NCBI GenBank assembly: GCA_905250025.1
Contig: CAJNOJ010000187.1
Location: 124,001 to 188,000 of the forward strand
Direction: 5' to 3'
Source: Adineta ricciae
Taxonomy: Eukaryota > Rotifera > Eurotatoria > Adinetida > Adinetidae
Length of the DNA: 64,000 nt
The position numbers were made by a program, and so were the translations under genes. Every line of letters starts with the position of its first letter. Position 1 is the stretch's first letter. Shown in pieces: positions 12,712 through 25,851 of this stretch. Below the pieces are notes generated by a model. It did not search any database. It saw only the letters and a list, made by a program, of their open reading frames with translations, and was not told the DNA's origin.

Positions 12712-14567
12712 ATGGCTATATTGGCTACTTATCGACAACAATGTTCTCAATTGATTTTTCGATGTTTTGTTACAAATACAGTACAGCAGATATCAACGCA
12801 TTTTGTTCACACCAGAGCCCGCAAATCACCATATGTAGGCACTAAAAATGTTCTTGTAAGAAATAGTTTCTAGTAAAATGTGTCGTAAATCTGTGCTCAT
12901 TCAGAGAACGGAAGTGTCCAATGAAAAAGTGCCATGGAGCTTGCATTGGCCCGAGTACAAAGCAATAGAGTATACAGCGTCAAAAGTATTGAAAAACCCA
13001 CCATGGGCTGATGATTCCGATGCGTACAGTTGATGGCATAGGATAAGGTGTAAAGTATCTGTATATACCTTTGTTTATAGAACAAAGATCAAGTATTTCA
13101 ATGAAATTGATGGAAAAATTGATCGGAGAAGTTACATGGGAAAGTATGAAGTTGAAGAGAAAACAAATCGACCAAAGAATCCTCAAGGTCGAACTGGATG
13201 TTTGTAGGAAACTTTGCTCTTATTTATTCTGAACAGATTTATCTTATTAGTGTCTGGTCGTGGTTTACTGGGTCGTTGGGGACCTAATCATGCCGCTGAT
13301 CCGATTGTCACTCGTTGGGCTAAAGATCACAAGGAGAAAGTTTTAGAAATCATTCTCATCAGTCGTAAAGATAGCGGAGATTTAGCTTTACCTGGAGGAA
13401 TGGTTGATCCTGGGTGAGTATATCTACCAAAAATAGCTTTCACATTGCTGCTTATTTAGTGAAAGTACATCACAGGCGGTAAAACGAGAATTCATTGAAG
13501 AAGCTTTGGATTCCGATGCGAATCGTGCTAAACATCTCGATAAATTATTTAGAAAAGCGAATTCAGTATATAACCTCGAATCCACGGACTGCTACTCATG
13601 TAAATACGTTCTTTTTTCTTCCTATAGATGTACAAAGGATATATCGATGATCCAAGAAATACAGGTCACAGATTATAATGATATTTCACAAAACATTCTG
13701 TTCTTGTCTGACTTTTAGACAATGCATGGATGGAATCTGAAGCTTTGATTATGCATGATGAAACTGGAGAATTAACCAAAGATCTAGAACTTCATGCTGG
13801 TACATTAGTATTTTGTTCTTTTCTTGTTAGAAGCATGTGACTGATTAATTGATCTTTTCGCTGAAAATGCGTTTGGATTTGACGATAGTGGTGCAGGCTG
13901 AGTTTTGATGTATTGTACCATTTCACGATATAAATCGCATCGGCCGACTTGACTGATTAGATGAACGAGTTCATCGAGCGCCATTTGATACCGCCGTGGT
14001 GGTAGATAGAGTTGCGTTTGACACGGTAAACATTGTGAGTATGATTGATAGTAGGAGGGTATGACTGTTGGTGGTGGAGTTGGAAGAGTAGGCGAAGAGG
14101 GATTGAGTGTTGTTGCCGATTGAAAACTTGGATCTTTCAAATAATCATCGAGTAAAAGTTCCCAAGATAAACGTGGTGGCGGTGGTTTAATAAGAGATTT
14201 TGTACGTGAGATTGCTGGTGATGGAATATTTCGTGTGGTATTTTCTACCAGTTTTTCGTTCGTTTTCTTTTGATTCGTTCGATCACGTTTTGTCATTCTT
14301 TCAGATCATTATCAAATTCACATAACTGAGAGCATTTATTTTCCGAAAGAAAGAACTTTTGTACAAGAATTTTTTGCGAAAAACATGTTTCATAAGAAAT
14401 AATTCAAACTAGATTGTGCGCTTTTTCTTCTAGGCGATGATGCAGGTACAGTTCAATGGATTCAACTTGATCGCAACCATAATCTATATGCATCTCATGA
14501 ACATATCATCCGAATGGTTATAAAAAAACTCGGAGCTTACGAATATTGGCATAATTCAACGAAGTAA
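12712..14567 (+). CDS. NUDT9: ADP-ribose pyrophosphatase, mitochondrial (NUDT9)
   Basis: Hydrolyses ADP-ribose to AMP and ribose 5-phosphate. Exons 12712-12855, 12905-13023, 13081-13199, 13251-13413, 13460-13565, 13628-13664, 13719-13799 and 14434-14567 give 300 residues. The N-terminus ([19 protein letters not shown]) is basic and amphipathic, fitting a mitochondrial presequence. Family blocks follow in order: [36 protein letters not shown], the Nudix box around residues 175-198 (GGMVDPG ... REFIEEA), then [16 protein letters not shown] and DDAGTVQW. The last intron (13800-14433, 634 bases) is ten times longer than the others and contains a minus-strand gene. NUDT9 is also the parent of the TRPM2 channel's C-terminal domain; no channel part is present. 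Confidence 0.92.
13805..14296 (-). CDS. Nested proline-rich protein inside the last NUDT9 intron
   Basis: A complete 163-residue frame on the minus strand begins at an ATG ([15 protein letters not shown]) and stops only four bases inside the NUDT9 intron donor. The protein is basic at the start, has a Pro-rich middle ([18 protein letters not shown]) and a helical block ([20 protein letters not shown]) that looks folded. It accounts for most of the 634-base intron, whereas other NUDT9 introns are about 50 bases. No homologue recognised. Against it: it has no intron and no visible family. Confidence 0.55.
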   Translation of the reverse strand: MTKRDRTNQKKTNEKLVENTTRNIPSPAISRTKSLIKPPPPRLSWELLLDDYLKDPSFQSATTLNPSSPTLPTPPPTVIPSYYQSYSQCLPCQTQLYLPPRRYQMALDELVHLISQVGRCDLYREMVQYIKTQPAPLSSNPNAFSAKRSINQSHASNKKRTKY

Positions 14568-14773
14568 CCGACATCAAAATACATTCTATTCTTCGCTTGA
14601 ATCATCTCTTTTTTTTCGTAAATGAGTCTTTCTTTTTAATCAAGCTGATTCACTCGATTACCAAAGTATTGTTTATTATCATGAGCCAAAGTGGTACATA
14701 AAACTAGTATTTTTTTTCATATATCCACGAGTATTATCAAACGAAGACAGACGAAAAAGACAATGCGATAGAG

Positions 14774-16788
14774 TCAATTTTGTTTCGTTGACGTTCGTTT
14801 TACGGCTGTTTCATGATTCTTAACCAATTCTCGATATTTCTCAGCTTTGATGAATTTCTCATATTCTTTTTGAATTGCTTCATCATACGAATGCAATTCA
14901 ATCAGAACAGAGCATTTATTCGAGACGATCTTCAACGGTTTCTCCATCAATTGTCGTTTGGTCTCATTCGTATCACATTCAATGATGAATTGATTCGATA
15001 TATCAAGTGAATTCAATATACAACTTAACGGAAGATACTCCAGCGACAAAATTTGTTGTTCGTTTGGAGCAGTTCTCAATATATCACATAAGTTATCATA
15101 TAAAACTTGATGATCGATAGTAATCATCGATTCCGAGGGTATGATTGCTAATAAAGCATTAGGTCGCTTTTCGGGTGGTTCACTGAAATACCAAACTTTG
15201 CGATTGTTCAATCGTTTTTTCAATTTCTGATAAGTTTCAAGTTTCATCTGACCGCTTTCACCGATATCGTCATGTGGAACATCGTAATTAACACCACCGG
15301 GAAAGTAACTAGAAAAGAATCGAATTGCAGCTCGACATGTCATATCGGATCGACTTACCTGATATCCAATGAATTCGCTTTGACTTGTTCTAAGAAGTTC
15401 TGCGGTACAAGCTCAGCGATTAATTCTGATTTACGTAATGGATCTGATCGAGTGACAAGTGTTATAAAACAATCGTTATATTCACGTGGAATTGTTGTTA
15501 AAGGTTTATCACTATCAACATCGCGTATAACGAAGCGCATGGGATTGTCAAGTTTAACGAATTCAGCTTTTTGTTCACGGATTTCATCGGCATATTGTTC
15601 CACAATTTTCTCCACGCTGCTCACTTGATGTTTAGTGACACAAGCCGAGTCGAAAACTAAATTTGAACGAAATTGAATTGATTTGCATCGTGTAGCACAA
15701 CAGTTACTTACACATTTTCGGTTTGTATTCGACGATTTTCGTTGCTAATTCTTCGTTAATCTCTTCCGATGAGATTCGTTGTTGTGTCTGTTTCATTCGA
15801 CGGAAATATTCCATTAGATGTTCGGCATCAGCATCTGGAAGGTTCTTATAAAACGTTTTCGATGGGCGAATTGTGCCCAAGACAAGCAATCGACGAGCAT
15901 TATCATCCAATAAACTTGTTCGTCGCTCATAATTCACATTTTCATCATCTTCATCTTCATTAACATTATCCAAATCCGATGCTGAAGATGTCTTTTCGCC
16001 TGAGATTGGATATTGTCTCGCTTGGTTCAGTCGACGAAGATATTCCAATTGTTCATCGTTTTCCGAATTCAATGAATATCCACGAAATCGATAGGGTTCG
16101 CTCGCTGGGTCAATGAACGATGATTTTGTTCGTCCGTACGAATTTACTGCTCGATTCGACCGATTGTCATTGTTATTCGATCGTGGTTCATTCTTACTAG
16201 CATTATTTAAATATATAACAGGCATGTGAAGTACATCAGCACGTTGAGATGCTCGTCCTGATTATAAACAGTAAAGAAAATGTGAGAATTTGCAAGAAAA
16301 AGAGCTCGTAATCAAAGGACAAGTTTTATGACGATAAGAAGAGCGTAAGCTTAGCGAGGAATAACCGTACCCCTACGAACACAAGGATACCGATGATCAT
16401 GATGCATACATCTCAAATGTCTCTGAGATTTGCGAGTCGTTTTTAACTTTACTGGAAAAAAATTCATTTGTCTGTTTTTCTCCAAGTCAACAAGAAACTT
16501 AGTCGTTTGTTATTTACCATCAGTTGGTTTGTCGGAGCTTCGTCGACGATTGATTACATTCGGAGGAGGTGGAGAATGATCTTCATCGTTGTATCTTTGA
16601 CTTATTGATGGACGACGATCTTCTTTGATCGAACGACGTCTTAGTTCCGAAACTCCGGTTTGATTTGCCAATGCCCGGACGGGTGACTTATTCGTTCGAG
16701 TTTGTCCACTCGCTTTTTGTTGCTGCTGATGTTGAAGTAATTGTCCATCAACAACAGAAAGAATTTGTGATTGACTGGAAGTTGGCAT
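14774..16788 (-). CDS. Unrecognised 549-residue protein
   Basis: Four exons, 16518-16788, 15712-16257, 15359-15656 and 14774-15308, join in matching phases to 549 residues. Residues 1-90 are Gln/Arg/Ser/Pro-rich and disordered (a QHQQQQ run, then SPPPP). Residues 90-270 include an acidic segment near NVNEDEDDENVNYERR. The second half looks globular: LGTIRPSKTFYKNLPDADA, VEKIVEQYADEIREQKAEF, NPMRFVIRDV, WYFSEPPEKRPNALLAI, and it ends in a charged helix (KEYEKFIKAEKYREL). Intron 16258-16517 is 260 bases. I do not recognise the family; possibly a cytosolic scaffold or ciliary protein, but there is no direct evidence. It is convergent with NUDT9. Confidence 0.65.
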
Positions 16789-17809
16789 CTACATAGATGT
16801 ATGTCAATGCAAATAGAGAAAAACTATTACAAATCTGTGATCTTACATTTGAAGACGAAAGAGTACAAAAACCTGGCGAATGTTATTCAAAACGAATTTA
16901 CAAATAACATAACGCAAAAGATTCAAATGAATGAATCAAACTATGTTTTGATGTCTTATTTTTGTTGTTTCAAAGTTTACCGATGACGACGATCACTGAT
17001 GATTGCTTTTCTACGTCGTTCTTTTTTTCTAGAATTACAAAAAAAAACGAAGAGAAAGATTGTCAACGAATAAGTTAAAGATTGTATTAGAATCATAAGT
17101 ATAGCAACAATAGTGAATTCTTTTTCTTCTTCTTCTTTGTGTTCTTCTCGTTGGTATTATATGTGTTACTCTTCGCTTTTTCACCTTACTTTTGTCTATG
17201 TGAATATTGTTGACATAAGGTCAGAAGAAGAAAAAGAGGAGAACATGATGATTATTATCATGGCAATGAATGATGAGAGACGAATAGAATCATTTGATGG
17301 AAGAGAGAGAGAGAGAAGCAAAAAAAACGAATCTATCCAATGTTCAGTTATCTGAATTTAATGATACTTATTTATTCTTGACGACAGACGACCATGAGAA
17401 GTAATCTTTCCACTTGAATAAGATGTCTCAAGAGAAAGACGTTATGCTGACGATTCCCACGATGTATGGATGACAGATGGAATTCACATCGTTGAAATCA
17501 AAGTTTACCTGTCAAATAGCAAAATAATTCAACGAAAGGTTCGTTGACATTGCCAATAATTTGAAAAGTAAACGAAAACACAGCAAGAATTTGTGCGAAA
17601 TATCTCAAAACGTTGTCAGCTATTGAAATAACACGATTAAATGTAGAAATATTTTCTTTCAAAATGGAATTAAGATAGGTTAGTAATTATCTCCAGTGTA
17701 CAGAACACTTGTAATTCAAGTAGCTAACAACAAAGAATGAAGTGCAAGTTTAGATTCGTTAATTATTCTTTTTCTTGTTACTTGCATTCAACGAATAAAG
17801 GAGTAAAAA
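16789..17809. other. Divergent intergenic region
   Basis: One kilobase between two genes transcribed away from each other, so it should hold both promoters. A short GA-rich tract lies near 17300-17325. The frames here are low-complexity. No RNA gene seen. Confidence 0.4.
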
Positions 17810-18532
17810 ATGATCACAGCTAATGATATCAATACCATTGAAGATCTTCGTGATAAATATTCGTTTTCACCGAGAATCTTTTCACCGATATTTCCAAATG
17901 AACAAGTAAGCAGTAATCAACAATCTTCACGAAGTCCATCGGCAAAAATACGTTCTACACAACAACGATCACCAACGTCGCGCACCGATCAGTCAAATCT
18001 TAATACATTCACTCGGCCCAAGTCAACATTACTACCCTATACTTGGTTACGCAAATATGAGCGAGTTGATCCAATTGTTCCAGCACCTGATCTTATCTAT
18101 CGCTATGCTTATCTAGAAGAACCTAAACGAAAAAAAACAGCGCCAATGAGTCGTTCTTTTTCCTCACCAACATGGTCAACTCAACAAACAATACGTCGTT
18201 CAACAACGACCTTGTCACCATCTCCGTCGTCACCACGACAGTCTCCTTCAATTTACAACTATATTCTTCAATCATTCCGAGAAAACGAACGGCAACGGAA
18301 TTCTAAAGAAGAATGTTTCTCGGCATGTATCAAACGACCATTAAATGATGATGTTGTTTTACAACGAGCACTAAGTCCCAAACGATGTTCCACACCACGA
18401 CAAAAGCTTCTATCTTCGAAAGAAGATTTCCGCAACACACAAACAATGGATGCTTATGTAACTCAATCAACAGATCAAACTTACAATGACTTACAATCTA
18501 GTGACTGCACCTATTGGCAATTCCCTGAATAA
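17810..18532 (+). CDS. Ser/Pro/Arg-rich 240-residue protein, single exon
   Basis: Uninterrupted frame from the ATG of MITANDINTIEDLRDKYSF to TAA at 18530-18532. The N-terminal 30 residues look like a short folded or docking segment; the middle carries Ser/Pro/Thr/Arg repeats typical of disordered phosphoproteins (SPSPSSPRQSPS), with one conserved-looking block TWLRKYERVDPIVPAPDLIY. Cys residues are few. No domain recognised. Single-exon structure matches the other disordered proteins here (7875-8327). Function unknown. Confidence 0.55.
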   Translation: MITANDINTIEDLRDKYSFSPRIFSPIFPNEQVSSNQQSSRSPSAKIRSTQQRSPTSRTDQSNLNTFTRPKSTLLPYTWLRKYERVDPIVPAPDLIYRYAYLEEPKRKKTAPMSRSFSSPTWSTQQTIRRSTTTLSPSPSSPRQSPSIYNYILQSFRENERQRNSKEECFSACIKRPLNDDVVLQRALSPKRCSTPRQKLLSSKEDFRNTQTMDAYVTQSTDQTYNDLQSSDCTYWQFPE

Positions 18533-18868
18533 TCAAAGGGACACAAAGAATGAAAGTGTGTGAAAGAATGAATAAAGTAAAACCTGTTCAAACCGAAGGA
18601 CAGTTTCGAATGAAGATCGTATGTGAATGTTGAAGGTTATTTCTCTTCACAATTCTCGACATATAGAGTTTCTCATTCTTCCTCTTCTTCGATTCTATTC
18701 TATTACTCATTTGATTAAGTTAGTTACGAACAATATTCTTAAAAAGAATGAAATTTATTTACAATAGTTAAAAATACGAATAGGCGAACCAATGAATCAC
18801 ATCAAATTTCAATTACTTATTTTAAATTTACCCGATTTTAAAAATATTTTCTCGTCTTTCTCTTCAAT
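18533..18868. other. Convergent intergenic spacer
   Basis: Shared 3' region of the Ser/Pro-rich gene and the minus-strand receptor gene. AT-rich, no gene seen. Confidence 0.4.
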
Positions 18869-20415
18869 CTAACCTTTGTACAAATCTGTTCGTCGCAATA
18901 ACGCGATACATGCTTCATTCGTTTTCGTTTTCGACATCGTTACATTGAATAGCTGTTGATCGCGTAGGTTTCGAGATAGATTAGTTGAAATCGTTTGAGG
19001 ATGACGATTAATTAACATAGATTGATGTTCACATATCCCTCCAGCGCCTCCGCCGCCACCCACACCATGCTTCACATAAGAGTCGCTTTGACTAACTGGA
19101 GATGTAATCGACTGTTTATGTTGAGAATTAAATTGAATTTTCGGAGGAGTGGAACTCCTTGGTGGATGTGTCAAGGCAGGTCGACCGAGCTTCGCAGAAT
19201 TTCGTTTATGTGTAAAATGTAATGCCGTAGTAGATAAGATTCCCCTAGGAAACAAAACAATGAGCAATTAGTTTTTATGCTTGATGAAGCAATAGGCAAC
19301 AGCAATGAATACATGAATAATCAATCCATTATGAATGTAATATATAGGAAACTTACGTGAAATTTCGAAACGTTCGATTGTAGATAAAAAATTTCGATGA
19401 TAAACTGATTTCGTAGAGAATCATGGTTATTTTTCTTGAGAAATGAATGATTACCAGCGTTGCTACATCTTCCCTCGATTTCAAAACCAAGTCCAGAGCA
19501 ATCGTAATCCCTAATCACAACAATAGAATTATCGTGAGAAATAGAATTCGAAAAATCGAATCTACCTGTCGGTGTGTGAAAAAGTAGAAATAAAATTGCA
19601 ATTAGAAGAACAGTTTTTGTCGCTTGATTGTATTGAGATCGATGGACTTTCGAGGAGTTCGAATGCATGTTTCTCGTTACAGATTTTATCTGATAAATGA
19701 TAATTAAGCTCATAAGGAATGTTAAGCATTCCGGTAAAATCGTCCAGATGATTAAATTGACGTTTCTTACCCATTCGAATGAATCATTACCATCACTGCA
19801 TGCTGTAATAGAAAAAACGCTCAACTGATCGATTCCTTTCAAATCAGATAAACGATATAAGCTTAGAAGAAACACGCAAATAACTAAAGTCATAACCGAA
19901 ATAATCGCTTGAGTTTGAGTATAAGCAGGACGGTTTCTTGTTGGCCATGAAATAGTAACTAAACGCTCAATTGTCAGCAAAACAACAATCCATGTTGGAA
20001 AAATAAGAAAAAACTCTGTCAGAATACCAGTTAATCGACATACGATAACATACTGACGGAATGCCGTATCAAACGCATCGAATTTCCTCAGCATCGGTAA
20101 GCCGAAGTTAATATGTAAATTAATCGTATCGCCGAGTGATAACGCAGACAAATAAACATTCTGTGAATTGCGTTTGTTTGTTTTCAGAAAGCAATACAGA
20201 GAAAGTAAATTCAAGATTGTACCAACGAGAAGAATAAATAAAACAACGTACGGGTAAACTGTTTGATTCATATAACAATCAACGGTGACAACACGTGCGA
20301 TGGTATCGATATGTTTACATGTTTCATTGTTACTTGTCGAACCATTCGCGCAGTAGTCCAGCAGATACGTGACCATTCGTAAACATGTTTTAATAGATGC
20401 ACTGTCGTCAGACAT
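18869..20415 (-). CDS. Rhodopsin-like G-protein-coupled receptor 1
   Basis: Exons 19566-20415, 19357-19510 and 18869-19244 give 459 residues. The N-terminus is extracellular with N-glycosylation sites (NGS, NET, NQT). Seven hydrophobic helices follow: the first begins YPYVVLFILLVGTILNLLS with the conserved TM1 Asn. The TM3 end reads ERLVTISWP in place of DRY. TM6 reads TVLLIAILFLLFHTPTG, without the usual CWxP, and TM7 ends SSKFFIYNRTFRNF, the usual helix-8 entry. A 120-residue cytoplasmic tail has a poly-Gly patch and many Ser/Thr. These features fit peptide-type class A receptors; the ligand is unknown. A second receptor of similar plan lies at 29868-32110. Confidence 0.85.
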
Positions 20416-21296
20416 TTTGATGTTGTTTCTAGTGAAAATCTAAAAGAAAAGAAAAACAATTTAATTTCTAATCTTAACTTGGCAACGCTAATCTTAGAGT
20501 ATTAAGATTATAAGGGTCAATATAGACAACATTGTGAGAAATGATCTATGTCGATGACAATAATATTCATTGAAAAACAGAGCTCGAAAATCAAATGACA
20601 TTTCTGGTTCGTGATGGATAATTGAGAATATGAAATAAAGCATCTGAACATTCTTCGCACAAACATCTCATCAGAAGTTGGCGAGTATACGACAAAAAAA
20701 GTAATGTTGAATTTTCAAACAACACGATTGCAAATTGACGTCGGTGAAATAATCTGTCGATTGATAATATTTAACCATCTGTCATGTCAACTAGTGTTGT
20801 GATAGATCAATATTAAATGTCACCTGAACAAGGAAAACAAAGAATTTCTTGTTTTCCAATGCAAATATGTTCCTTACTCAGTCAATTTGCATGAACATTT
20901 TTGTGTATAGCTTAATTACTGAGAAAATTGTTCGTTTCTCTTACTCTCCGTACCATCTGATGAATGTAAATGTCAACTCAAGTGACATTCTTACCACGCA
21001 TGAGTATGATGAAAAGAAAAATGACACGATCAGCTTTATCTATATAATCAAAAAGACGGAGAAGAAAAGGAACTATAACTATTACTTTCAACACATTTTT
21101 ACTGACAAGAACCTTGTCGTTCTTTTCCGGGACAAAATTTTCCTTTCTCCATACTCATGTTGATTGTTATTTAATTCGAGATCTTTTACACGAACTATCT
21201 TTTGTCAATAGGAGAAAATGATGTTTTTATTTTGCAAAATAAAAAATAAGAAAAACAGACGAATAGAAAAAAAAACTGTATCGAAGGTTTGGTCGA
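20416..21296. other. Intergenic, no gene seen
   Basis: AT-rich; the plus-strand frame at 20849-21163 has no splice partners and a composition like random AT-rich DNA. Probably the promoter of receptor 1 plus the 3' end of DRC9. Confidence 0.35.
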
Positions 21297-23216
21297 CTAT
21301 TTCTTCTTCTTTTTTCCTTTTTTCCCTTTTTTCTTCTTGTATGGTCCAATAGCATTTCTAACAAGCATTCCTCGCCACCATGATTGTATTTTAATCGCAG
21401 CAAACATTTGTTGTTGCTCACGTTCTAACTGTCGACGACGACGTTCTTTCTCTGCTCGATCTTCTCGAACAACTTTTTCATACAATGTGAACTAAGAAAA
21501 TAAAGACAAAACAGTTTGATCAATAAAATAATGTCCGGAACTTCATTTATTTCTTCTCTTACATCGGCGGCAATCTTTTGATATGCAGCCAAGTCAGCTG
21601 CCCGTGCTGCTTTTAATTTATCGAGCCTAGTTTGCATGTCAGCTGTTTCTGAGTTGTATTTCTCCAACCAGTTGTCTGTTTTTTGAATTGTTTCCTAGAA
21701 CAACAGAGGAATTCTAAAGGAAAAAAAAATTCGAGAAATACTTTAATATAAACACGCAAGTAGTTTTCAGTTTCCGAATTCGATTTCATTTCATCTTCCG
21801 TACGGTTTTCTAAAGACTGAACAAGAAGAGAAACGATGAATATATTTTGAGAAGAACAAATTACATCTTGATCTCGTCGCATTTCGTGCTCTGCAATGGC
21901 ACAACGTGCGCGGACTTGCTCGAGATAATTTTCGCATTTTTTCTTCTCGTATGTGATTTCTAGTTGAGCCTTGGCTTTTGCTTCTTGCAATTGATCTTTT
22001 TGATACGCTATAACCTCGGCACGTTTGGCTAATTCCGTGATTTTCTCTTGACGAACACTTTGAATTTGTTGAGTCAAGTCTTTGATCCGTTGGCGACTTT
22101 CCTCTTCACTAAATTTCAAGAAAAATATAGTTAACATTTGCCTTAAATGATAAACAAAACAAAATTGTTCGGCAAAATTAACAACTTTTTCTCACATGAA
22201 TACTCTTCACGCCATTTTCAAGTAAATCTAAAAGAATGGAGAGTAAATTGAAGGAATGTTGCACAGCCAACGCCTGATTAGCTTTTAATATTCACACATA
22301 GTGTTGCACACCAGTTCGAAATCTTACAATTCAACTTAATGCTTCCTTCCTGACCACTATCGGCACAATGAATGAATAGAAATGTTGTAATTACTCAAAA
22401 CGTGACTCTTAGGCTTCGAGAAGATAAAATATAAAAGTTTGACAATCAACGATAGATACCTTTGAACAACACGAAGAAATGTGTTTTTGGATTCTTGTTC
22501 TTCTTCGATCATCATTTTCAGCGGTTCAATCGATTTGTGATCATTGAGAGCGAGAATTGATTTTGTCAATAATTTCTCGAAATAAGTACTAAAAAATTAG
22601 TAATAAACAATATGAGTGTATTTTTAAGCATTAAATCACAGGATCATCTCTGCGTACTCTTTGGTTCGTTGTAATTATTAAGCTGTAAAATGTATTTTTA
22701 TGAAATAATTACAATATGTGATGTCACGACTTGTTATTACGGTTTGAAAACATGCTTACCGATCTTTTTCAACTTTTTTCATGTTGTCTGCTGTAAGCGG
22801 GTTTTGATTGAACATTCGATTGATTTTATTGACGCCAGTTTTCAAATCTGATGTGGTTTTCTTCAATTCATTACTGAGTTCTTCCATTAATCTTTGACTT
22901 TCTTTTGCTTCGGGCTGTTGGAATTCTTCATCGGCTCGATCCCTTTGTAATTGACTTCGTTGTGTGATTTGAGCATCGTAAATGTCTTCAGTTCGATTTT
23001 GCGCACTCAGTACACGTCCCACTTGATTTCGTACAATCTTTAATCAAGAAAATATTTGCAAATTAAAAGCTCATATTCAAAATGACTAACCTCATCCGAT
23101 GCTGCGGTGTATTGATAGTGTGAAGGTACTAATTTACCAAGGATATGTAACTCTTCCGCTGCATCTTCAAAGACTGCTGCAAAATCGAGTGCATCAGCCG
23201 TTGACAATGTGAACAT
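21297..23216 (-). CDS. IQCG: Dynein regulatory complex subunit 9 (IQCG)
   Basis: Part of the nexin-dynein regulatory complex of motile cilia; the IQ motif binds calmodulin. Exons 23091-23216, 22760-23037, 22640-22682, 22460-22575, 21865-22108, 21742-21816, 21563-21694 and 21297-21491 sum to 402 residues (human IQCG 443). Nearly all of it is charged coiled coil. The C-terminus is diagnostic: an IQ motif IKIQSWWRGMLVRNAIGPYK followed by a poly-Lys/Gly tail, as in IQCG. The exon around 22460-22575 has two possible acceptors; the one used keeps frame. The 351-base intron 22109-22459 may hide a further small exon. Motile cilia fit a rotifer. The gene starts 412 bases from the divergent ATP synthase beta gene. 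Confidence 0.8.
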
Positions 23217-23628
23217 ATTCACCTTTTACGTTCGTAAATTTGCTTACTTCGTCATGTATCAGTAATCAAACGTTGCGATCATTTTCTGATCGGTTGCTAA
23301 GCAAACACCTCGAACTAAAGTGCATAAATGTGTTAAACTATGCATTTGTGATATGTGTATCCAAATATTATTTTCTAACATTTAGTTCAATAAGTAGATA
23401 ATGAAGCGATTTTATTTTTGTGTAGGACGAAAATCAAATCGCCATTGAGAAGTATCTAAAACCTCGTCAAAGGACATCAGATGTTTACGATGCACTGCAG
23501 ACAACTCTTTCGTGGTTTGAGCAAAGAAAGACTTATGACGATTTTGCTCCGTCTTATGTTTTTCCAAACGAAACATTATTGTTCTTCTACTTCTTTCGTC
23601 TTTTTTTAGACTAACTAGTTGTACAATT
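23217..23628. other. Head-to-head promoter region (DRC9 / ATP synthase beta)
   Basis: 412 bases separate two start codons pointing away from each other, so both promoters must lie here. A minus-strand frame at 23412-23639 overlaps the ATP synthase start and is taken as chance. Confidence 0.45.

Positions 23629-25851
<2,223 letters not shown>

Noticed and set aside
16320-16420. GC-richer stretch inside an intron that briefly suggested a tRNA
   Set aside because: No acceptor stem pairing or TTCGA loop could be matched.
20849-21163. 104-residue plus-strand frame
   Set aside because: Composition like random AT-rich DNA, no splice partners, no domain.
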